Positions 34,013 to 44,004 of a DNA stretch of 64,000 nucleotides are shown one piece after another (positions within the stretch are counted from its first letter, which is position 1; each line of letters begins with the position of its first letter). The notes beneath the pieces are model-generated. The model was not told the origin of the DNA. It searched no databases and was given only the letters and a program-made list of their open reading frames with translations. A program made the translations under genes and the position numbers. Location of the stretch: assembly GCA_035485475.1 (NCBI GenBank), contig DATHOA010000200.1, positions 56,352 through 120,351 on the forward strand. The letters run 5' to 3'. This DNA comes from DAIDKA01 sp035485475. Its GTDB lineage: Bacteria; Pseudomonadota; Gammaproteobacteria; Steroidobacterales; Steroidobacteraceae.

Positions 34013-35503
34013 ATGTCAGAAGTCGCACAAGCAATGCCTCTGAAACCGGGTTCCGTTCTGCGGAATACCCTGATTCTGGTGGGCGCGCAATTCCTCGGCA
34101 TTCCGCTGTCGATCTTCGTCAACGCGGTCATGGGGCGCAAGCTCGGTCCGAGTGACTTCGGCTTCTTGAACCTGGCCATCAACCTGTGCGGCTTTGCATT
34201 CATGTTCGTGGAATGGGGACACAACGGCGTACTGCCCCGGGAGATCGCGCGAGATCCTCCGCGTTCGGGGGTCATGCTGGGGACGTCCATCGCCTCGCGC
34301 CTCGGCTTGACCATGATCGTTACGCTGTGCCTGGCGCTGCTGTCTTGGCTGCTCTATCCGCTGGCCTTCATCCCATTGCTCGGACTGGTCGCGCTCCAAG
34401 GTCTTTTTGGATCCTTGAGCTCGGCCTACCAAGACGCGGCGCGGGGCTTCGAACGTACGGACGTAACCGCCATCGGCCGTATAGGCGGCCAACTACTTAA
34501 TGCGGCCTTCGTGCTGCCGGTGTTGTTCCTGGGTGGCGGTCTGATGCCCATGTCGATCGCAGCGACGGTCGCGAGCTTCCTCGTCCTGCCGGTGATAACG
34601 ACCTTCACGCACCGGATCGGCGTGGGCAGGCCGAGCTTCGATCGCCGCGAGCTGTCGTACCTCACGAGCAACGGCTGGGCGTTCCTGGTGTCTTCAGCGG
34701 CCATGACGTCGCTGGGCTTCGTTGATGCCATTTCGCTGTCCAAACTCGCCACGCCCGAGGTCTTCGGCTGGTACTCGGCCGCACAAAAACTCGTTGGGAC
34801 GCTGCTGGTCCCCTCCGCCGCGCTGATCGCCTCACTCTACCCCACGCTTTCGCGGCTGATCGTCGAGGATCTGGAGCAATACAAGGTTACGCTGCGCCGC
34901 TCGATCAATGGTACGGGCCTGCTCGCCATCCCCCTCGCGCTCGGCTGCGCGCTGTATAGCGATCTCGGCATAGCGCTCTACGGCAAAGGTGGCTACGCAC
35001 CGGCCGGCCAGAACCTGATCGTGATGTCGGCCATGGTGCTGCTGGTTTACTTCAGCATGCCGCTGGGTTGCGCGCTCCTGGCGGCCGGACGACAGGTGAC
35101 CTGGGCGTCGGCGCAATTCGGCTGCGTGGTACTACGCATTGTGCTTAACCCGCTTCTGATTCCGTGGTTTCAAAAGCACTACGGCAATGGCGGCCTGGGC
35201 GTGTGCGTGTCCAGCGTGCTTTGCGAAGTCGGTCTAGTGGCCGTGGCTCTGTACATGATTCCACACGGCGTGATCAATCGCGCGCTGGCCAAGGTGTTAG
35301 GCAAAGGCGCACTGGCGGGCGTCGCGATGGCTGCGGCTGCGCTCGGATTGCGCAGCGTCAACGTCAACCCGTGGCTGGCCGCTCCCATCGCCGCGGTCGT
35401 CTACTTCGGCGCCCTTTACCTGCTGGGCGGCGTCGACATGACGCAAATCAACCGCCTCACCGACGGCATCAAGAATAAGCTCGCGCGCAGGCGCGTCGCG
35501 TAG
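34013..35503 (+). CDS. Wzx-type polysaccharide flippase
   Basis: About 496 aa with some 12-14 membrane helices, in the MATE/MOP superfamily that flips undecaprenyl-linked repeat units across the inner membrane. The N-terminus LRNTLILVGAQFLGIPLSIF followed by NAVMGRKLGPSDFGFLNLAI is typical of Wzx/RfbX proteins, as is YSAAQKLVGTLLVPSAALIA. ATG 34013 is chosen; ATG 33956 and ATG 34034 are alternatives and none has a clear ribosome site. It follows the EpsE/F/G-like set by about 100 bases on the same strand, consistent with one transcription unit. Confidence 0.9.
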   Translation: MSEVAQAMPLKPGSVLRNTLILVGAQFLGIPLSIFVNAVMGRKLGPSDFGFLNLAINLCGFAFMFVEWGHNGVLPREIARDPPRSGVMLGTSIASRLGLTMIVTLCLALLSWLLYPLAFIPLLGLVALQGLFGSLSSAYQDAARGFERTDVTAIGRIGGQLLNAAFVLPVLFLGGGLMPMSIAATVASFLVLPVITTFTHRIGVGRPSFDRRELSYLTSNGWAFLVSSAAMTSLGFVDAISLSKLATPEVFGWYSAAQKLVGTLLVPSAALIASLYPTLSRLIVEDLEQYKVTLRRSINGTGLLAIPLALGCALYSDLGIALYGKGGYAPAGQNLIVMSAMVLLVYFSMPLGCALLAAGRQVTWASAQFGCVVLRIVLNPLLIPWFQKHYGNGGLGVCVSSVLCEVGLVAVALYMIPHGVINRALAKVLGKGALAGVAMAAAALGLRSVNVNPWLAAPIAAVVYFGALYLLGGVDMTQINRLTDGIKNKLARRRVA

Positions 35504-35535
35504 CCCCGAGAAATTCGCCGACGGGTGGCGGGCGC

Positions 35536-36519
35536 CTACTTTTGACGCTGTACACCGGTGACGACGTTGGCTTCCGTGACCGTCATTTTCGCCTTGGCGG
35601 TCTCGAGGTAGAGGCGGTGCTTGGGGTCGATTGCGAACTTGGCGGCGTCGCGAATTCCGACGAACAGGTGGGTGGTGTAATCGTTGAGGCGAAGCTCGCG
35701 CTTGAGCAACACTTTCTTGGCGTAGCTCGCGCTGGCCCACAGCAACACCTTACCGAACAGCATCATGGCCAACGGATCGCCACAGCGGATGTGCTTGGAG
35801 TAGAAGGCGCCATCGCCCACCCCATAGGCCTTCATCGTCCCCGGCCATTGCCCACCGGTACGTGAGCCGTAATGATCGACCTTCACCTGGGGTACGAGAA
35901 TCACCGCATAACCGGCGCGATAGACCCGGTATGCAAAATCGAAGTCTTGCGACGAACGCAGCGGGCCGCCGCCGCCCAACGCCTCGTCGAAAGGACCTAC
36001 GCGATCGAGGATTGAGCGACGCAGCGCGTAATTGGCGCCCATGCCGAAGACCTTGTACCGCGTGCCGCCTTTGATCAGGCGCTCGTACTTGGGGATCGGC
36101 AACGACGGCACGACCAGGCCATTGCGCTCGGCCTCCTGGAGACTTTCGGGAATCAGCACCTGGCCGTAAAGCAACCCCGCCTGCTGGTCGTCGGCGAACG
36201 CTTTTGCAATCTGTGCCACCCAGTCCTGCGGCACGACGACGTCGTCGTCCGTACAGGCGACGATTTCGCCGCTCGACGCTGCGATGCCCAAGTTGTAGGC
36301 GCGAGACAAACCCGCCTTCTCGAGGTGATGGTAATTGATCTGCAGCTTGTGCGCGAAGCGTGAGGCGATCTCGTCGACGACCTTCTGCGTCTGGTCGTCG
36401 GTGCTCTGGTCCATTATGTGGATGTCAAAGCTCGGATACTCACACTCGGCGACGCTCTCAAGCGCCTGGCCGATGGTATCGGGACGATTTCGGGTACAGA
36501 TGACGACTGATACGTTCAT
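35536..36519 (-). CDS. Glycosyltransferase family 2
   Basis: A 327-aa GT-A inverting glycosyltransferase. ATG 36519, preceded by GAGGAG, opens directly on the GT2 core MNVSVVICTRNRPDTIGQAL. The donor-binding aspartates appear in IVACTDDDVVVPQDW, and the acceptor region in LGGGGPLRSSQDFDFAYRVY. The C-terminal 90 residues carry a weakly hydrophobic segment that may contact the membrane. It probably adds one sugar to the lipid-linked repeat unit. It lies 26 bases downstream of the mutase-like flavoprotein gene on the same strand, so the two are probably co-transcribed. Confidence 0.9.
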   Translation of the reverse strand: MNVSVVICTRNRPDTIGQALESVAECEYPSFDIHIMDQSTDDQTQKVVDEIASRFAHKLQINYHHLEKAGLSRAYNLGIAASSGEIVACTDDDVVVPQDWVAQIAKAFADDQQAGLLYGQVLIPESLQEAERNGLVVPSLPIPKYERLIKGGTRYKVFGMGANYALRRSILDRVGPFDEALGGGGPLRSSQDFDFAYRVYRAGYAVILVPQVKVDHYGSRTGGQWPGTMKAYGVGDGAFYSKHIRCGDPLAMMLFGKVLLWASASYAKKVLLKRELRLNDYTTHLFVGIRDAAKFAIDPKHRLYLETAKAKMTVTEANVVTGVQRQK

Positions 36520-36545
36520 GCTGTCTCTCCTCGGCAAATCGCGCT

Positions 36546-37955
36546 TCAGCGCGTCCTGCCCCACATTGAATTGGCTGTCTCGGTGAAGCGGACAGTCGTT
36601 TCCGGCACGTCGAGCAGCGACGCGTTCACCCACTCCACACCTTGCATAAAGGAGTGATCCTGATTCGAGACTTCGTAGCGCCACGCGCCAAATCGGCCGC
36701 GCGAGTGTACGCCGGCTTTGGCCAGTTGTGGCTCGATCTTCTTGAGCAGCTGGTTACGCTCGAGCGACGGCGTCGGATAACCGTGCTCGGCGGTATAGCG
36801 CCAGGTGCTGACGACTTGATCGCGGCTCTTGATCTGGCCGGTGTTGAGCAGACCCTGGATGGTTTCATCGACCAGCATGTCGCGATCGACGTGCTTGACC
36901 GTGGACTCGCTCGTCTCGGTCATCAGTGACCAGTACTTGCCGGAATCGGGCTCTGGCACGTTGTTAGGTGAGTAGTGCGAGAAGACCGTCACCCGGTAGA
37001 ACGGACAATTATCCTCCGGGAAATACATCCAGCACTTTTTGGCCAGCTTGCTCGGCATCTCACCCTTCAAGCCAACGCCGACGATGTGCGAGTTAGAGTG
37101 GAGCAGCTGTGGGGCCGCTTCGCTCACCGCTGCGATGCTCGGTGACAGTGCCGTGGCCAGCACATCGAGCGGCATCGTGCTGAGGATCCGATCGTAGTTC
37201 AGATGCTCCCCGCCGTCGGTCACGATGCACTTGTTCTCCCAGTCAACGGTCTTGACCCGTGTATTGAACTGGAAATGCTCCTGGCCGACCAGTCTGGCGA
37301 GCGAGCGCCAGACCGCGCCGGTGCCGCCAGACTTCGGGAATTGGAAGGTATTGTTCGGCCCCCAGGAAAGTTCGTCCTTCTCGTAGAAAATGTTGTCAAG
37401 TGAGCGCGCCAGATCGACGACCGCGACGCGTTCGCCAACCCAACCGGCCCACAGCCGCTCAAGCGGAAACGCCCACACTTTGTAGTTGTAGGGTGACATG
37501 AAGATGTCGCGAATGCCCTCGCCGAACGTCTGCAACACCCAAGCGCCGAAATCCTGGTTCGGCGAAGGTGTGCGCGGCGGACGGCTGGCGAGGCCACGCA
37601 CTGCCTTGGCGATCATGTCTTTCGGCAGGTAGCGCAGGTTGTTCTGAAAGGGGTATGGCACGAAGCGATCGGCCATCCACACCCACGACTCTCGCTCGTG
37701 GTGCAGCCAGCCATCTTTGCCCAGCGCCTCGTTCATCGCATCGTCGAAGTAGTCGTAATGGGAGAACTGCACGTGGCCACCGACGTCCCAGGTGAAGCCT
37801 TTGTCGTCCACGTAACTGCTGGCCAAGCCGCCCGCATCCGCCCCGGCTTCGATCACCTTGAAGTTGGTGTAACCCAGCTTCTTGAGCCGGTATGCAGCGC
37901 CAATGCCCGTGGGGCCCGCGCCTATTATAAGAATGCGACCCGTGTCTTTCAGCAT
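36546..37955 (-). CDS. UDP-galactopyranose mutase-like/amine-oxidase-family flavoprotein
   Basis: A 469-aa FAD protein. The dinucleotide motif is ILIIGAGPTGIGAAYRLKKL, followed by FKVIEAGADAGGLASSYVD and WDVGGHVQFSHYDYFD, the layout shared by UDP-galactopyranose mutases and NAD(P)-binding amine oxidases. The C-terminal FAD contact region is GRFGAWRYEVSNQDHSFMQG. The start ATG 37955 has GAGGA at nine bases. It may isomerise a UDP-sugar to its furanose form or oxidise one; the length exceeds the usual mutase (about 380), so the call is at family level. Paired with the GT2 gene downstream. Confidence 0.82.
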   Translation of the reverse strand: MLKDTGRILIIGAGPTGIGAAYRLKKLGYTNFKVIEAGADAGGLASSYVDDKGFTWDVGGHVQFSHYDYFDDAMNEALGKDGWLHHERESWVWMADRFVPYPFQNNLRYLPKDMIAKAVRGLASRPPRTPSPNQDFGAWVLQTFGEGIRDIFMSPYNYKVWAFPLERLWAGWVGERVAVVDLARSLDNIFYEKDELSWGPNNTFQFPKSGGTGAVWRSLARLVGQEHFQFNTRVKTVDWENKCIVTDGGEHLNYDRILSTMPLDVLATALSPSIAAVSEAAPQLLHSNSHIVGVGLKGEMPSKLAKKCWMYFPEDNCPFYRVTVFSHYSPNNVPEPDSGKYWSLMTETSESTVKHVDRDMLVDETIQGLLNTGQIKSRDQVVSTWRYTAEHGYPTPSLERNQLLKKIEPQLAKAGVHSRGRFGAWRYEVSNQDHSFMQGVEWVNASLLDVPETTVRFTETANSMWGRTR

Positions 37956-38200
37956 CGAAACCAGTCCTCGTCACCAGAATAGGCACAAAAGCTCGCAGTG
38001 CCGCTCCAAACCATTTGTTTGGTGGAATGATAAAATCGCGCCAAAGCCGGACTGTGACGCACGGCCCCAGCAGGGGTGGAACAGCAGTTCACCCAGGTCT
38101 CCTGACGATCTGTCTTGGCGCTGACCAAGTATTGCTTAACAGTAGCAGTAGTCGCAATGCGTTACGAGGTACGGCACTCGCAATTCGGTCACGGGTCAGA

Positions 38201-39298
38201 TTATGCAAGGACCGATCGCTCTTCCCACCATGTATCCGGAGCAGCATGGCCTTCCAGCGACGCTTCCGCAGCCGACCTTACCGTGGATGTGAACATCTCT
38301 AGTGTGTGGTACTTCTCAATATAGGCCCGCGCATCGCGTCCCATCTGCAAAGCGCGCTGTGGATCATTCCAGAGTGACAGAATCGCATTGCGCAATGCAG
38401 GCGCATCACCGGGTGGCACATACAGTCCAGTCACCCCCTCCTGTATGACGTCCACCTGTCCACGCGTCCTGGTGCAGATCACCGGCTTACCCATCGCCAT
38501 TGCCTGGAGAATGCAGGTCACGCCGTTATCGGTATCTGAAGGCAGCAGCGGAATGACTGTGAATCGCGACCGCGCATAGAGGTCGCGCAACTCGATCAAT
38601 GTCATTCGCCCCTGGGTGATCTGGGCGTCTGCCGGTCCGCCGATGATGTCGAGCGGCACACGGCGATCATTCAGGATGCGAAAGCGCCCGGGGACGCGCA
38701 CATGATCGGTGGCGATATGGCAGCGAATGCCTGTTCCGAGAACGGCTTCCTTGAATGTCGCGTAGTCGCGCATCTCGGCCCCGACCGCGCATATCATGTC
38801 TTCCTCGACGGGACGCGGACGATAGAAAACCTGATCTACGTAGTGCCGGATCAGATACACCCTTTCACGGGGATAATGCAGGCTGTCAATCAGGACACGT
38901 CGCTGCACCGAACTCCAGGTAACCACAGCGTGAAGATTCTTCTTGAGCAGTGCCATTGGCACCCGTACGTTTGGCTTTTCGAATTGATACATGAGTGCGA
39001 TATGCGGCTTGCTCACGCGCGCAAGCTGCTGACGCGTCAGCAACGCAAAGCTAAGTTTCTCGCCCCAGGTCACAACTGCGTCGTACTCGGCATCGCGACG
39101 CAGGACTTCGCGCGCCATGCGCCACCAATTCGGCCCGATTCCCGAGGCGCCGGCGCTGTCCAGGATCGATTCGTCCCAAGCCGGAGCGAAAGCATCGTCA
39201 AACACGTTCGAGCGCGGAGCGCTCTCGCCACTTCGATCGCGCGCTGCCGCCTTTCCGGCCTCCGGACCCTTCGCGATGGCAAGCGCGATCTTATGCAT
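38201..39298 (-). CDS. Glycosyltransferase family 4
   Basis: A 365-aa GT-B glycosyltransferase starting at ATG 39298 (TTG 39301 is adjacent). The acceptor half includes YDAVVTWGEKLSFALLTRQQ and LHAVVTWSSVQRRVLIDSLH; the donor half has FTVIPLLPSDTDNGVTCILQ and AMAMGKPVICTRTRGQVDVI, with the C-terminal acidic residue replaced by the D/N region typical of divergent GT4 enzymes. It stands alone on the minus strand, flanked upstream by an 875-base stretch without recognisable genes. Donor and linkage unknown. Confidence 0.85.
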   Translation of the reverse strand: MHKIALAIAKGPEAGKAAARDRSGESAPRSNVFDDAFAPAWDESILDSAGASGIGPNWWRMAREVLRRDAEYDAVVTWGEKLSFALLTRQQLARVSKPHIALMYQFEKPNVRVPMALLKKNLHAVVTWSSVQRRVLIDSLHYPRERVYLIRHYVDQVFYRPRPVEEDMICAVGAEMRDYATFKEAVLGTGIRCHIATDHVRVPGRFRILNDRRVPLDIIGGPADAQITQGRMTLIELRDLYARSRFTVIPLLPSDTDNGVTCILQAMAMGKPVICTRTRGQVDVIQEGVTGLYVPPGDAPALRNAILSLWNDPQRALQMGRDARAYIEKYHTLEMFTSTVRSAAEASLEGHAAPDTWWEERSVLA

Positions 39299-39301
39299 CA
39301 A

Positions 39302-40173
39302 TCAGCGCTCGGCCTGCACGTCGTCCGCTTCCGTTGATGAGGCGAAACGCGCGGATAGTTCGTTCACACTGCATTCCCTGCCATCGCTTACTCGCATAGT
39401 CGCATACCGGCCCTAATCTTAGGCCTGAGCCTACCGGCTGCGTGCCCTGCCAAGCAAATCCCGCTCGCAGGACGCCCGCCGGGCTACCGCCACCCCGCTG
39501 AAACCGCTACCAACCCGAGGCCGCCGCCCCGAAACTGCCCACGCCTTGCACCAGTACTGCACACGGCACGGCCGAAGCCCTGCCGGCCGCGGTCGACGGC
39601 CGGCGAAATGGCCCCTCCGGCGCCGCAGCTGCGGCGGGTACTGTTCGGGAACGCACCGCACCGGGTACGAAAGTATCTGCGCGATGACTACCGGCTCCCT
39701 CAAGTGCAGCGTCAAATATCGACCCGCCAAATCTGATCGTGACAGCCTCGAAGGCGGCACCTTAGATACCGTGGCTCGACAGGGTCCATGCACTGGGCTC
39801 GGGGCTGGTCTTCTTCACACATTACGGCAGGTCCCGTCCGTATAGCATTCCCAGGTGGCGTTCGCGTTACGGCCTTCGCCTGCCCTGTCGGCATTCCTGA
39901 TCGCAACACTCACGCGGCGCGCATTTGAGAAGGATGGATCCTTGGCGCTCGATCCCTCCCGAGCTTCTTGTACACAGACGAATATTTCCGGGCTACGTTT
40001 CGCTTCACACTTTAGAGGATTGGCCTGATTTCCGATGCGAACGCCGCACTTTCGACGCATTGCATCGGAGGCGCCAGTTCCGGCTATGCGGCCGGAACAC
40101 CGAATGATAAAGTGCTGCAGCGCGCTCGACCGCAACATCACCAGGTGGGCGTACAGACGGTGCCTGGGGAGCC
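39302..40173. other. 872-bp stretch with no supportable gene
   Basis: Frames here are Arg/Pro/Gly-rich and show no domain features. An 8-base inverted repeat GCCGGCCG/CGGCCGGC with a 7-base loop lies at 39582-39604, without a T-run. The region precedes the polymerase gene and probably includes its promoter. Confidence 0.6.
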
Positions 40174-41571
40174 ATGAAAAACACGTCACATAGACCCATG
40201 CGCCGGGCGCCCAGGCCGATGCGTGCGTCGGTGGCGCATCGCTCAGTAGCGGCAAGTCGTGTCACCCGCCCTGCTGTCCGCAGGGCTGCAGGCTACGCGT
40301 TTCTCGTACCGCTCTTCTTGTTATTTTGGGTTATTTTCTATCAGAATCTGCCCGGCGCTCTGAATGGAGTGGAATTCAAACCCATCCATACGGAAGGGAC
40401 GATAGATCGAATAATCAAGATTTGCATGATCGGGATCAGTGGCGCCGTCCTCTCGGCTCGTTGGTCGGATGCGCGCCTGCTGGTGAAGAACGTCAACCCT
40501 GGCTTGGTCGCGTTCATGGTGCTCATTCCGCTGAGCGCCGCGTGGTCCATAGATTCCGCCGCCACGCTGCTTCGCTATACCACGCTACTATCAATAGTCT
40601 TGTTGTGCCTGGTGATTCCTCTGGCCGGATGGGATCGACTGCGTCTGCAGCAGATGACGCTCCCTCCGGTGATGACCATCCTGGTTCTTTCACTGGCGGT
40701 TGGCATCGTGTCCCCGGATCTCGTCAAGGAGATCGGTAGCGATATTTCGCTGAAAGACGCATGGCACGGCATCACTTATCAAAAGAACCAACTCGGGACG
40801 ACGGCGAGCATCGCGACCATCTTGTGCGTCCACAATTGGCTTGCTCCGGGAAGACACACATTTTTGACCATCGCGGGAGCCGCCATCGCGCTGACCTGCC
40901 TGTACCTCTCCAAGAGCAGCACATCGTTAATGTCCATGGGACTGGCCGTATTCTTCATGACACTCATGCTGTGGGTGCCGGTAATCAAGCGGCGATTTTC
41001 AACTCATTTGGTTGTCGGGCTCTTCACGACAATTCTTATCTATGAGTTGGCAGTACAGAACCTGATACCTGGAGTCGGCACCCTGCTCGCACCGGTTATG
41101 CACCTGACGGGCAAGGACATGACCTTTTCCGCCCGCAGCATAATCTGGGACGTCATCAAGGAACACAGCCGAGCTGCGCCCTGGTTGGGAACGGGGTACG
41201 GCGCTTACTGGACCGGACCAACTCCCAGTTCGCCATCTTACGTATTCATGTATCTGATGAATTTTTATCCGACGGAGAGCCACAACGGCTACCTGGAGAT
41301 CCTCAACGATTTGGGTCGCGTTGGTTTGGTGTGCCTGCTCGCTTTCCTCGTCTGCTTCGTACGGCAAGCGCTGCAGTTGCTGCCGATTGATCGCGGTCAG
41401 GCCGTACTCTACCTGGCGTTGCTGTTCCAGCAGATGGTCGACAATTTGTCGGAAAGCGAGTGGTTCTCGAGGACTGCTACCTGCACCATTCTACTTCTTG
41501 CGAGCATTTGTTTGTCCCGCGCGCTGTCGGAACAGCGCGCGAGTGGTACCGCCGCCAGCATCGGGCGGTAG
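40174..41571 (+). CDS. Wzy-type O-antigen polymerase/ligase family protein
   Basis: A 465-aa inner-membrane protein with about 11 hydrophobic segments after a basic N-terminus. The large periplasmic loop holds the family signature: LGTGYGAYWTG, FYPTESHNGYLEILNDLGRV and ARSIIWDVIKEHS, as in Wzy_C/WaaL proteins that join repeat units in the periplasm. GGGGA precedes the ATG closely. With Wzx, the EpsF-like copolymerase and the export protein it completes a Wzx/Wzy pathway; the context favours polymerase over O-antigen ligase. Confidence 0.88.
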   Translation: MKNTSHRPMRRAPRPMRASVAHRSVAASRVTRPAVRRAAGYAFLVPLFLLFWVIFYQNLPGALNGVEFKPIHTEGTIDRIIKICMIGISGAVLSARWSDARLLVKNVNPGLVAFMVLIPLSAAWSIDSAATLLRYTTLLSIVLLCLVIPLAGWDRLRLQQMTLPPVMTILVLSLAVGIVSPDLVKEIGSDISLKDAWHGITYQKNQLGTTASIATILCVHNWLAPGRHTFLTIAGAAIALTCLYLSKSSTSLMSMGLAVFFMTLMLWVPVIKRRFSTHLVVGLFTTILIYELAVQNLIPGVGTLLAPVMHLTGKDMTFSARSIIWDVIKEHSRAAPWLGTGYGAYWTGPTPSSPSYVFMYLMNFYPTESHNGYLEILNDLGRVGLVCLLAFLVCFVRQALQLLPIDRGQAVLYLALLFQQMVDNLSESEWFSRTATCTILLLASICLSRALSEQRASGTAASIGR

Positions 41572-41667
41572 CGTTCATTGCTATTCCGGACCGGGGTTCC
41601 TACCCTGCTCGGTCATCTGTCGAGGCACACCGTTATGTGCACTTCCGCGACACTTCTTCTAATAGTG

Positions 41668-41696
41668 TTGTGAATTGCAACCGTACTCGGTAATTT
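41668..41696 (+). promoter_or_regulatory. Candidate promoter for the GT2 gene at 41749
   Basis: TTGTGA (41668-41673) and TAATTT (41691-41696) are separated by 17 bases in a locally AT-rich stretch, ending about 50 bases before the glycosyltransferase start. Match to the sigma-70 consensus is partial. Confidence 0.35.
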
Positions 41697-41748
41697 ATGG
41701 GGCGTAAGATCTGGCGCAAATTGTGGATCGGTCCTCACACCCTCTCTG

Positions 41749-42654
41749 ATGAACATCAGCGTTTGCATTGCCACGTATAACCGCCTTGAGCGGCTGGCCG
41801 CCCTGCTTGATGATCTAGTACACCAGGAGGCCATGCCGTACGAAGTGGTGGTGGTGGATAATGACGCCACCGGGAGTGCCGCGGCCGTCGTGGAGAGCCT
41901 TCGGAACTCGGCTCCTCCGTTTATCGTGCACTACAGCATCCAGCCCTTGAAGAACATCGCGCTTACCCGCAATCAGACTGTAGAGCGCGCGAGCGGTGAA
42001 TGGCTGGCATTCATAGATGACGACGAACGCGCACCGCCATTCTGGCTGGCGCGCCTGACTGCGGCAGCGCAAGCACATGCAGCAGACGGAGTGCTGGGGC
42101 CGGTCGAGCCTGTGGTACCTGCGGAGGCTCCACTTTGGATTCGCAAGGGAAAGTTCTATGACTTTCACCACATGCCGAGTGGCACGATCGTGCCGCCGAA
42201 CCGTCTGCGGTTTGGAAATGTTCTCTTGCGGGCGCATCCACTGCGAAGCTTGGATACGCTGTTCGATCCGGCATATGGCCTTACGGGTGGCGAGGACGGC
42301 GATATGCTGTCCCGGCTGACGTTGGCCGGAGCGCGAATCATCTGGTGCGATGAGGCGCTGGTGTACGAACCCGTCGAAGCCTCCCGATTATCGCTGTCTT
42401 GGTTGTTGCGCCGCTCGTTGCGCGGTGGTCAGGACTTTGCGCGTCACTCTTTGGCCGGTCGTTACGGTCCGCGCCAGACCCGCCGTTTTCGGCTTTTCAT
42501 CGGCGCATTGCTGCAGCTGCTGGTTGCGGCGGGCCTGGCGCTGCTCGCTTTGCCGATTGGCCGCCACCACGCCGTACATTGGCTCGCGAAGGCGAGCGCC
42601 AATCTCGGAAAGCTCTCCATCTTTGCCGGCTGGCACTACCGCGAATACGCCTGA
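41749..42654 (+). CDS. Glycosyltransferase family 2
   Basis: A 301-aa GT2 protein. The catalytic domain starts at once (MNISVCIATYNRLERLAALL), with DNDATGSAA and the metal-binding block GEWLAFIDDDERAPPFWLAR. GLTGGEDGDMLSRLTLAGAR is the acceptor-side acidic motif. A hydrophobic C-terminal helix (LLVAAGLALLALPIG) could hold it at the membrane. It probably adds a sugar during repeat-unit assembly, and heads a run of plus-strand genes extending to 50 kb. Confidence 0.9.
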   Translation: MNISVCIATYNRLERLAALLDDLVHQEAMPYEVVVVDNDATGSAAAVVESLRNSAPPFIVHYSIQPLKNIALTRNQTVERASGEWLAFIDDDERAPPFWLARLTAAAQAHAADGVLGPVEPVVPAEAPLWIRKGKFYDFHHMPSGTIVPPNRLRFGNVLLRAHPLRSLDTLFDPAYGLTGGEDGDMLSRLTLAGARIIWCDEALVYEPVEASRLSLSWLLRRSLRGGQDFARHSLAGRYGPRQTRRFRLFIGALLQLLVAAGLALLALPIGRHHAVHWLAKASANLGKLSIFAGWHYREYA

Positions 42655-42679
42655 CCGTTGAATGGTGATGTAGTGCACT

Positions 42680-42707
42680 TTGGTGCATCGCAGCAATCGC
42701 TTATGAT
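42680..42707 (+). promoter_or_regulatory. Candidate promoter for the GT4 gene at 42770
   Basis: TTGGTG (42680-42685) and TATGAT (42702-42707) with 16 bases between them, followed by an AT-rich stretch. It lies 62 bases before the ATG at 42770. Confidence 0.35.
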
Positions 42708-42769
42708 AAATAGGCGGTCACAAAAGTGTTCCGCTGCGCTGCCAAATCCCTCGCTCAGTGACACTCAAT

Positions 42770-43945
42770 ATGCCCATTCGAGTGCTATTCCTAAATACTC
42801 GCGATCAATTCGGTGCAGACGTTGCCGTCCACCTTATGCTGATGGCAAATTTTGCACCGGACGAGGTTGAGGTCTTTGTTATCTCCAACAGCGAAGCGGC
42901 AGACGCGGACGAAATGCGGGTTCGATTCGCCGAAATACCCCACCTGACCAGCATGTTCCTGCCGCTTGGAAAACCTGCCCAGAACCGCCCAAGGAAAAGC
43001 CGCGTGGTCAATGCACTCGCGTATGGGCCCAGCGTCGCATCATTGGTAAAGGCAGCCGCGTTCGTACGCAGGCATCGCATCCAACTTATTCACGCCACCG
43101 AGCGCCCGCGAGATGCCAGTTATGCAGTCCTGCTCGGATATTTGTCCGGGGCAATTTCGGTGGTCCATATGCATACCTACCCGGTCGGCCTGAGTCGTCC
43201 GACACTGTGGGGTATGCGCAATGCCGACGCGATGTTTGCGGTCTCCAATGACGTACGACTCGGTCTGATCAATATGGGGCTGACGGAAGGCAAAACATTT
43301 ACAGTCCACAATGCCGTTGATGCTGATTATTTCGACCCCGACAGGAAGCCTGCCAGCCGCGCGCCGATCCGCGAGCAATTCGGCATTCCCGGGGGTGCTC
43401 TCATTGCGGGAATCGTGGCACGGATGAATCCCTGGAAGGGTCACTATGAACTTATCGCCGCAGTCTCTCGGCTACGCGAGACATTTCCCAATCTGCACGC
43501 GATGATCCTCGGCGCCGACGTTCCGGAAATGAGAGCGGATTTCGAGCACAAGGCGCGCGAGGGCGGAATCGCGGATCGAGTCCATTTCGCTGGCTACCAA
43601 AAGGATGTCCGGCCGTATCTTCATGAGTTTGAACTTTTCGTGCATCCCTCCTATGGCGAACCGTTCGGCCTGTCCATTTTAGAGGCGATGGCGATGCGCA
43701 AGCCGGTCATTGCCTGTGGTACCGGCGGTGTTCCCGAAATCATTACTCACGGCCGCGACGGCTGGTTGGTCGAGCAGCGCTCCGGGGAAGCCGTGGCGAC
43801 AGCCATGTCGACGTTGCTGAATAGCGGTGATCTGTGCCGACAATTAGGTCAGCGCGCCCGGGAAACGGTATGTCACCGCTTCACGCCCCGTCAACAGTCC
43901 ACAGCGGTGACACAGCGGTATGCAAGCCTGATTGCTGCCGTCTGA
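42770..43945 (+). CDS. Glycosyltransferase family 4
   Basis: About 391 aa, GT-B fold. The N-terminal half (MPIRVLFLNTRDQFGADVAV and IQLIHATERPRDASYAVLLG) binds the acceptor; the C-terminal half has AGIVARMNPWKGHYELIAAV and the retaining-enzyme block HPSYGEPFGLSILEAMAMRK. ATG 42770 is used; GTG 42758 is in frame upstream and neither has a clear ribosome site. It probably extends the lipid-linked repeat unit. The dioxygenase gene begins 59 bases downstream. Confidence 0.9.
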   Translation: MPIRVLFLNTRDQFGADVAVHLMLMANFAPDEVEVFVISNSEAADADEMRVRFAEIPHLTSMFLPLGKPAQNRPRKSRVVNALAYGPSVASLVKAAAFVRRHRIQLIHATERPRDASYAVLLGYLSGAISVVHMHTYPVGLSRPTLWGMRNADAMFAVSNDVRLGLINMGLTEGKTFTVHNAVDADYFDPDRKPASRAPIREQFGIPGGALIAGIVARMNPWKGHYELIAAVSRLRETFPNLHAMILGADVPEMRADFEHKAREGGIADRVHFAGYQKDVRPYLHEFELFVHPSYGEPFGLSILEAMAMRKPVIACGTGGVPEIITHGRDGWLVEQRSGEAVATAMSTLLNSGDLCRQLGQRARETVCHRFTPRQQSTAVTQRYASLIAAV

Positions 43946-44004
43946 TTACCCAGGCGTCATCAGTTCAAATTATTGTGTTTGGTAGGAATGGGAGCCGTCT
44001 ACCC

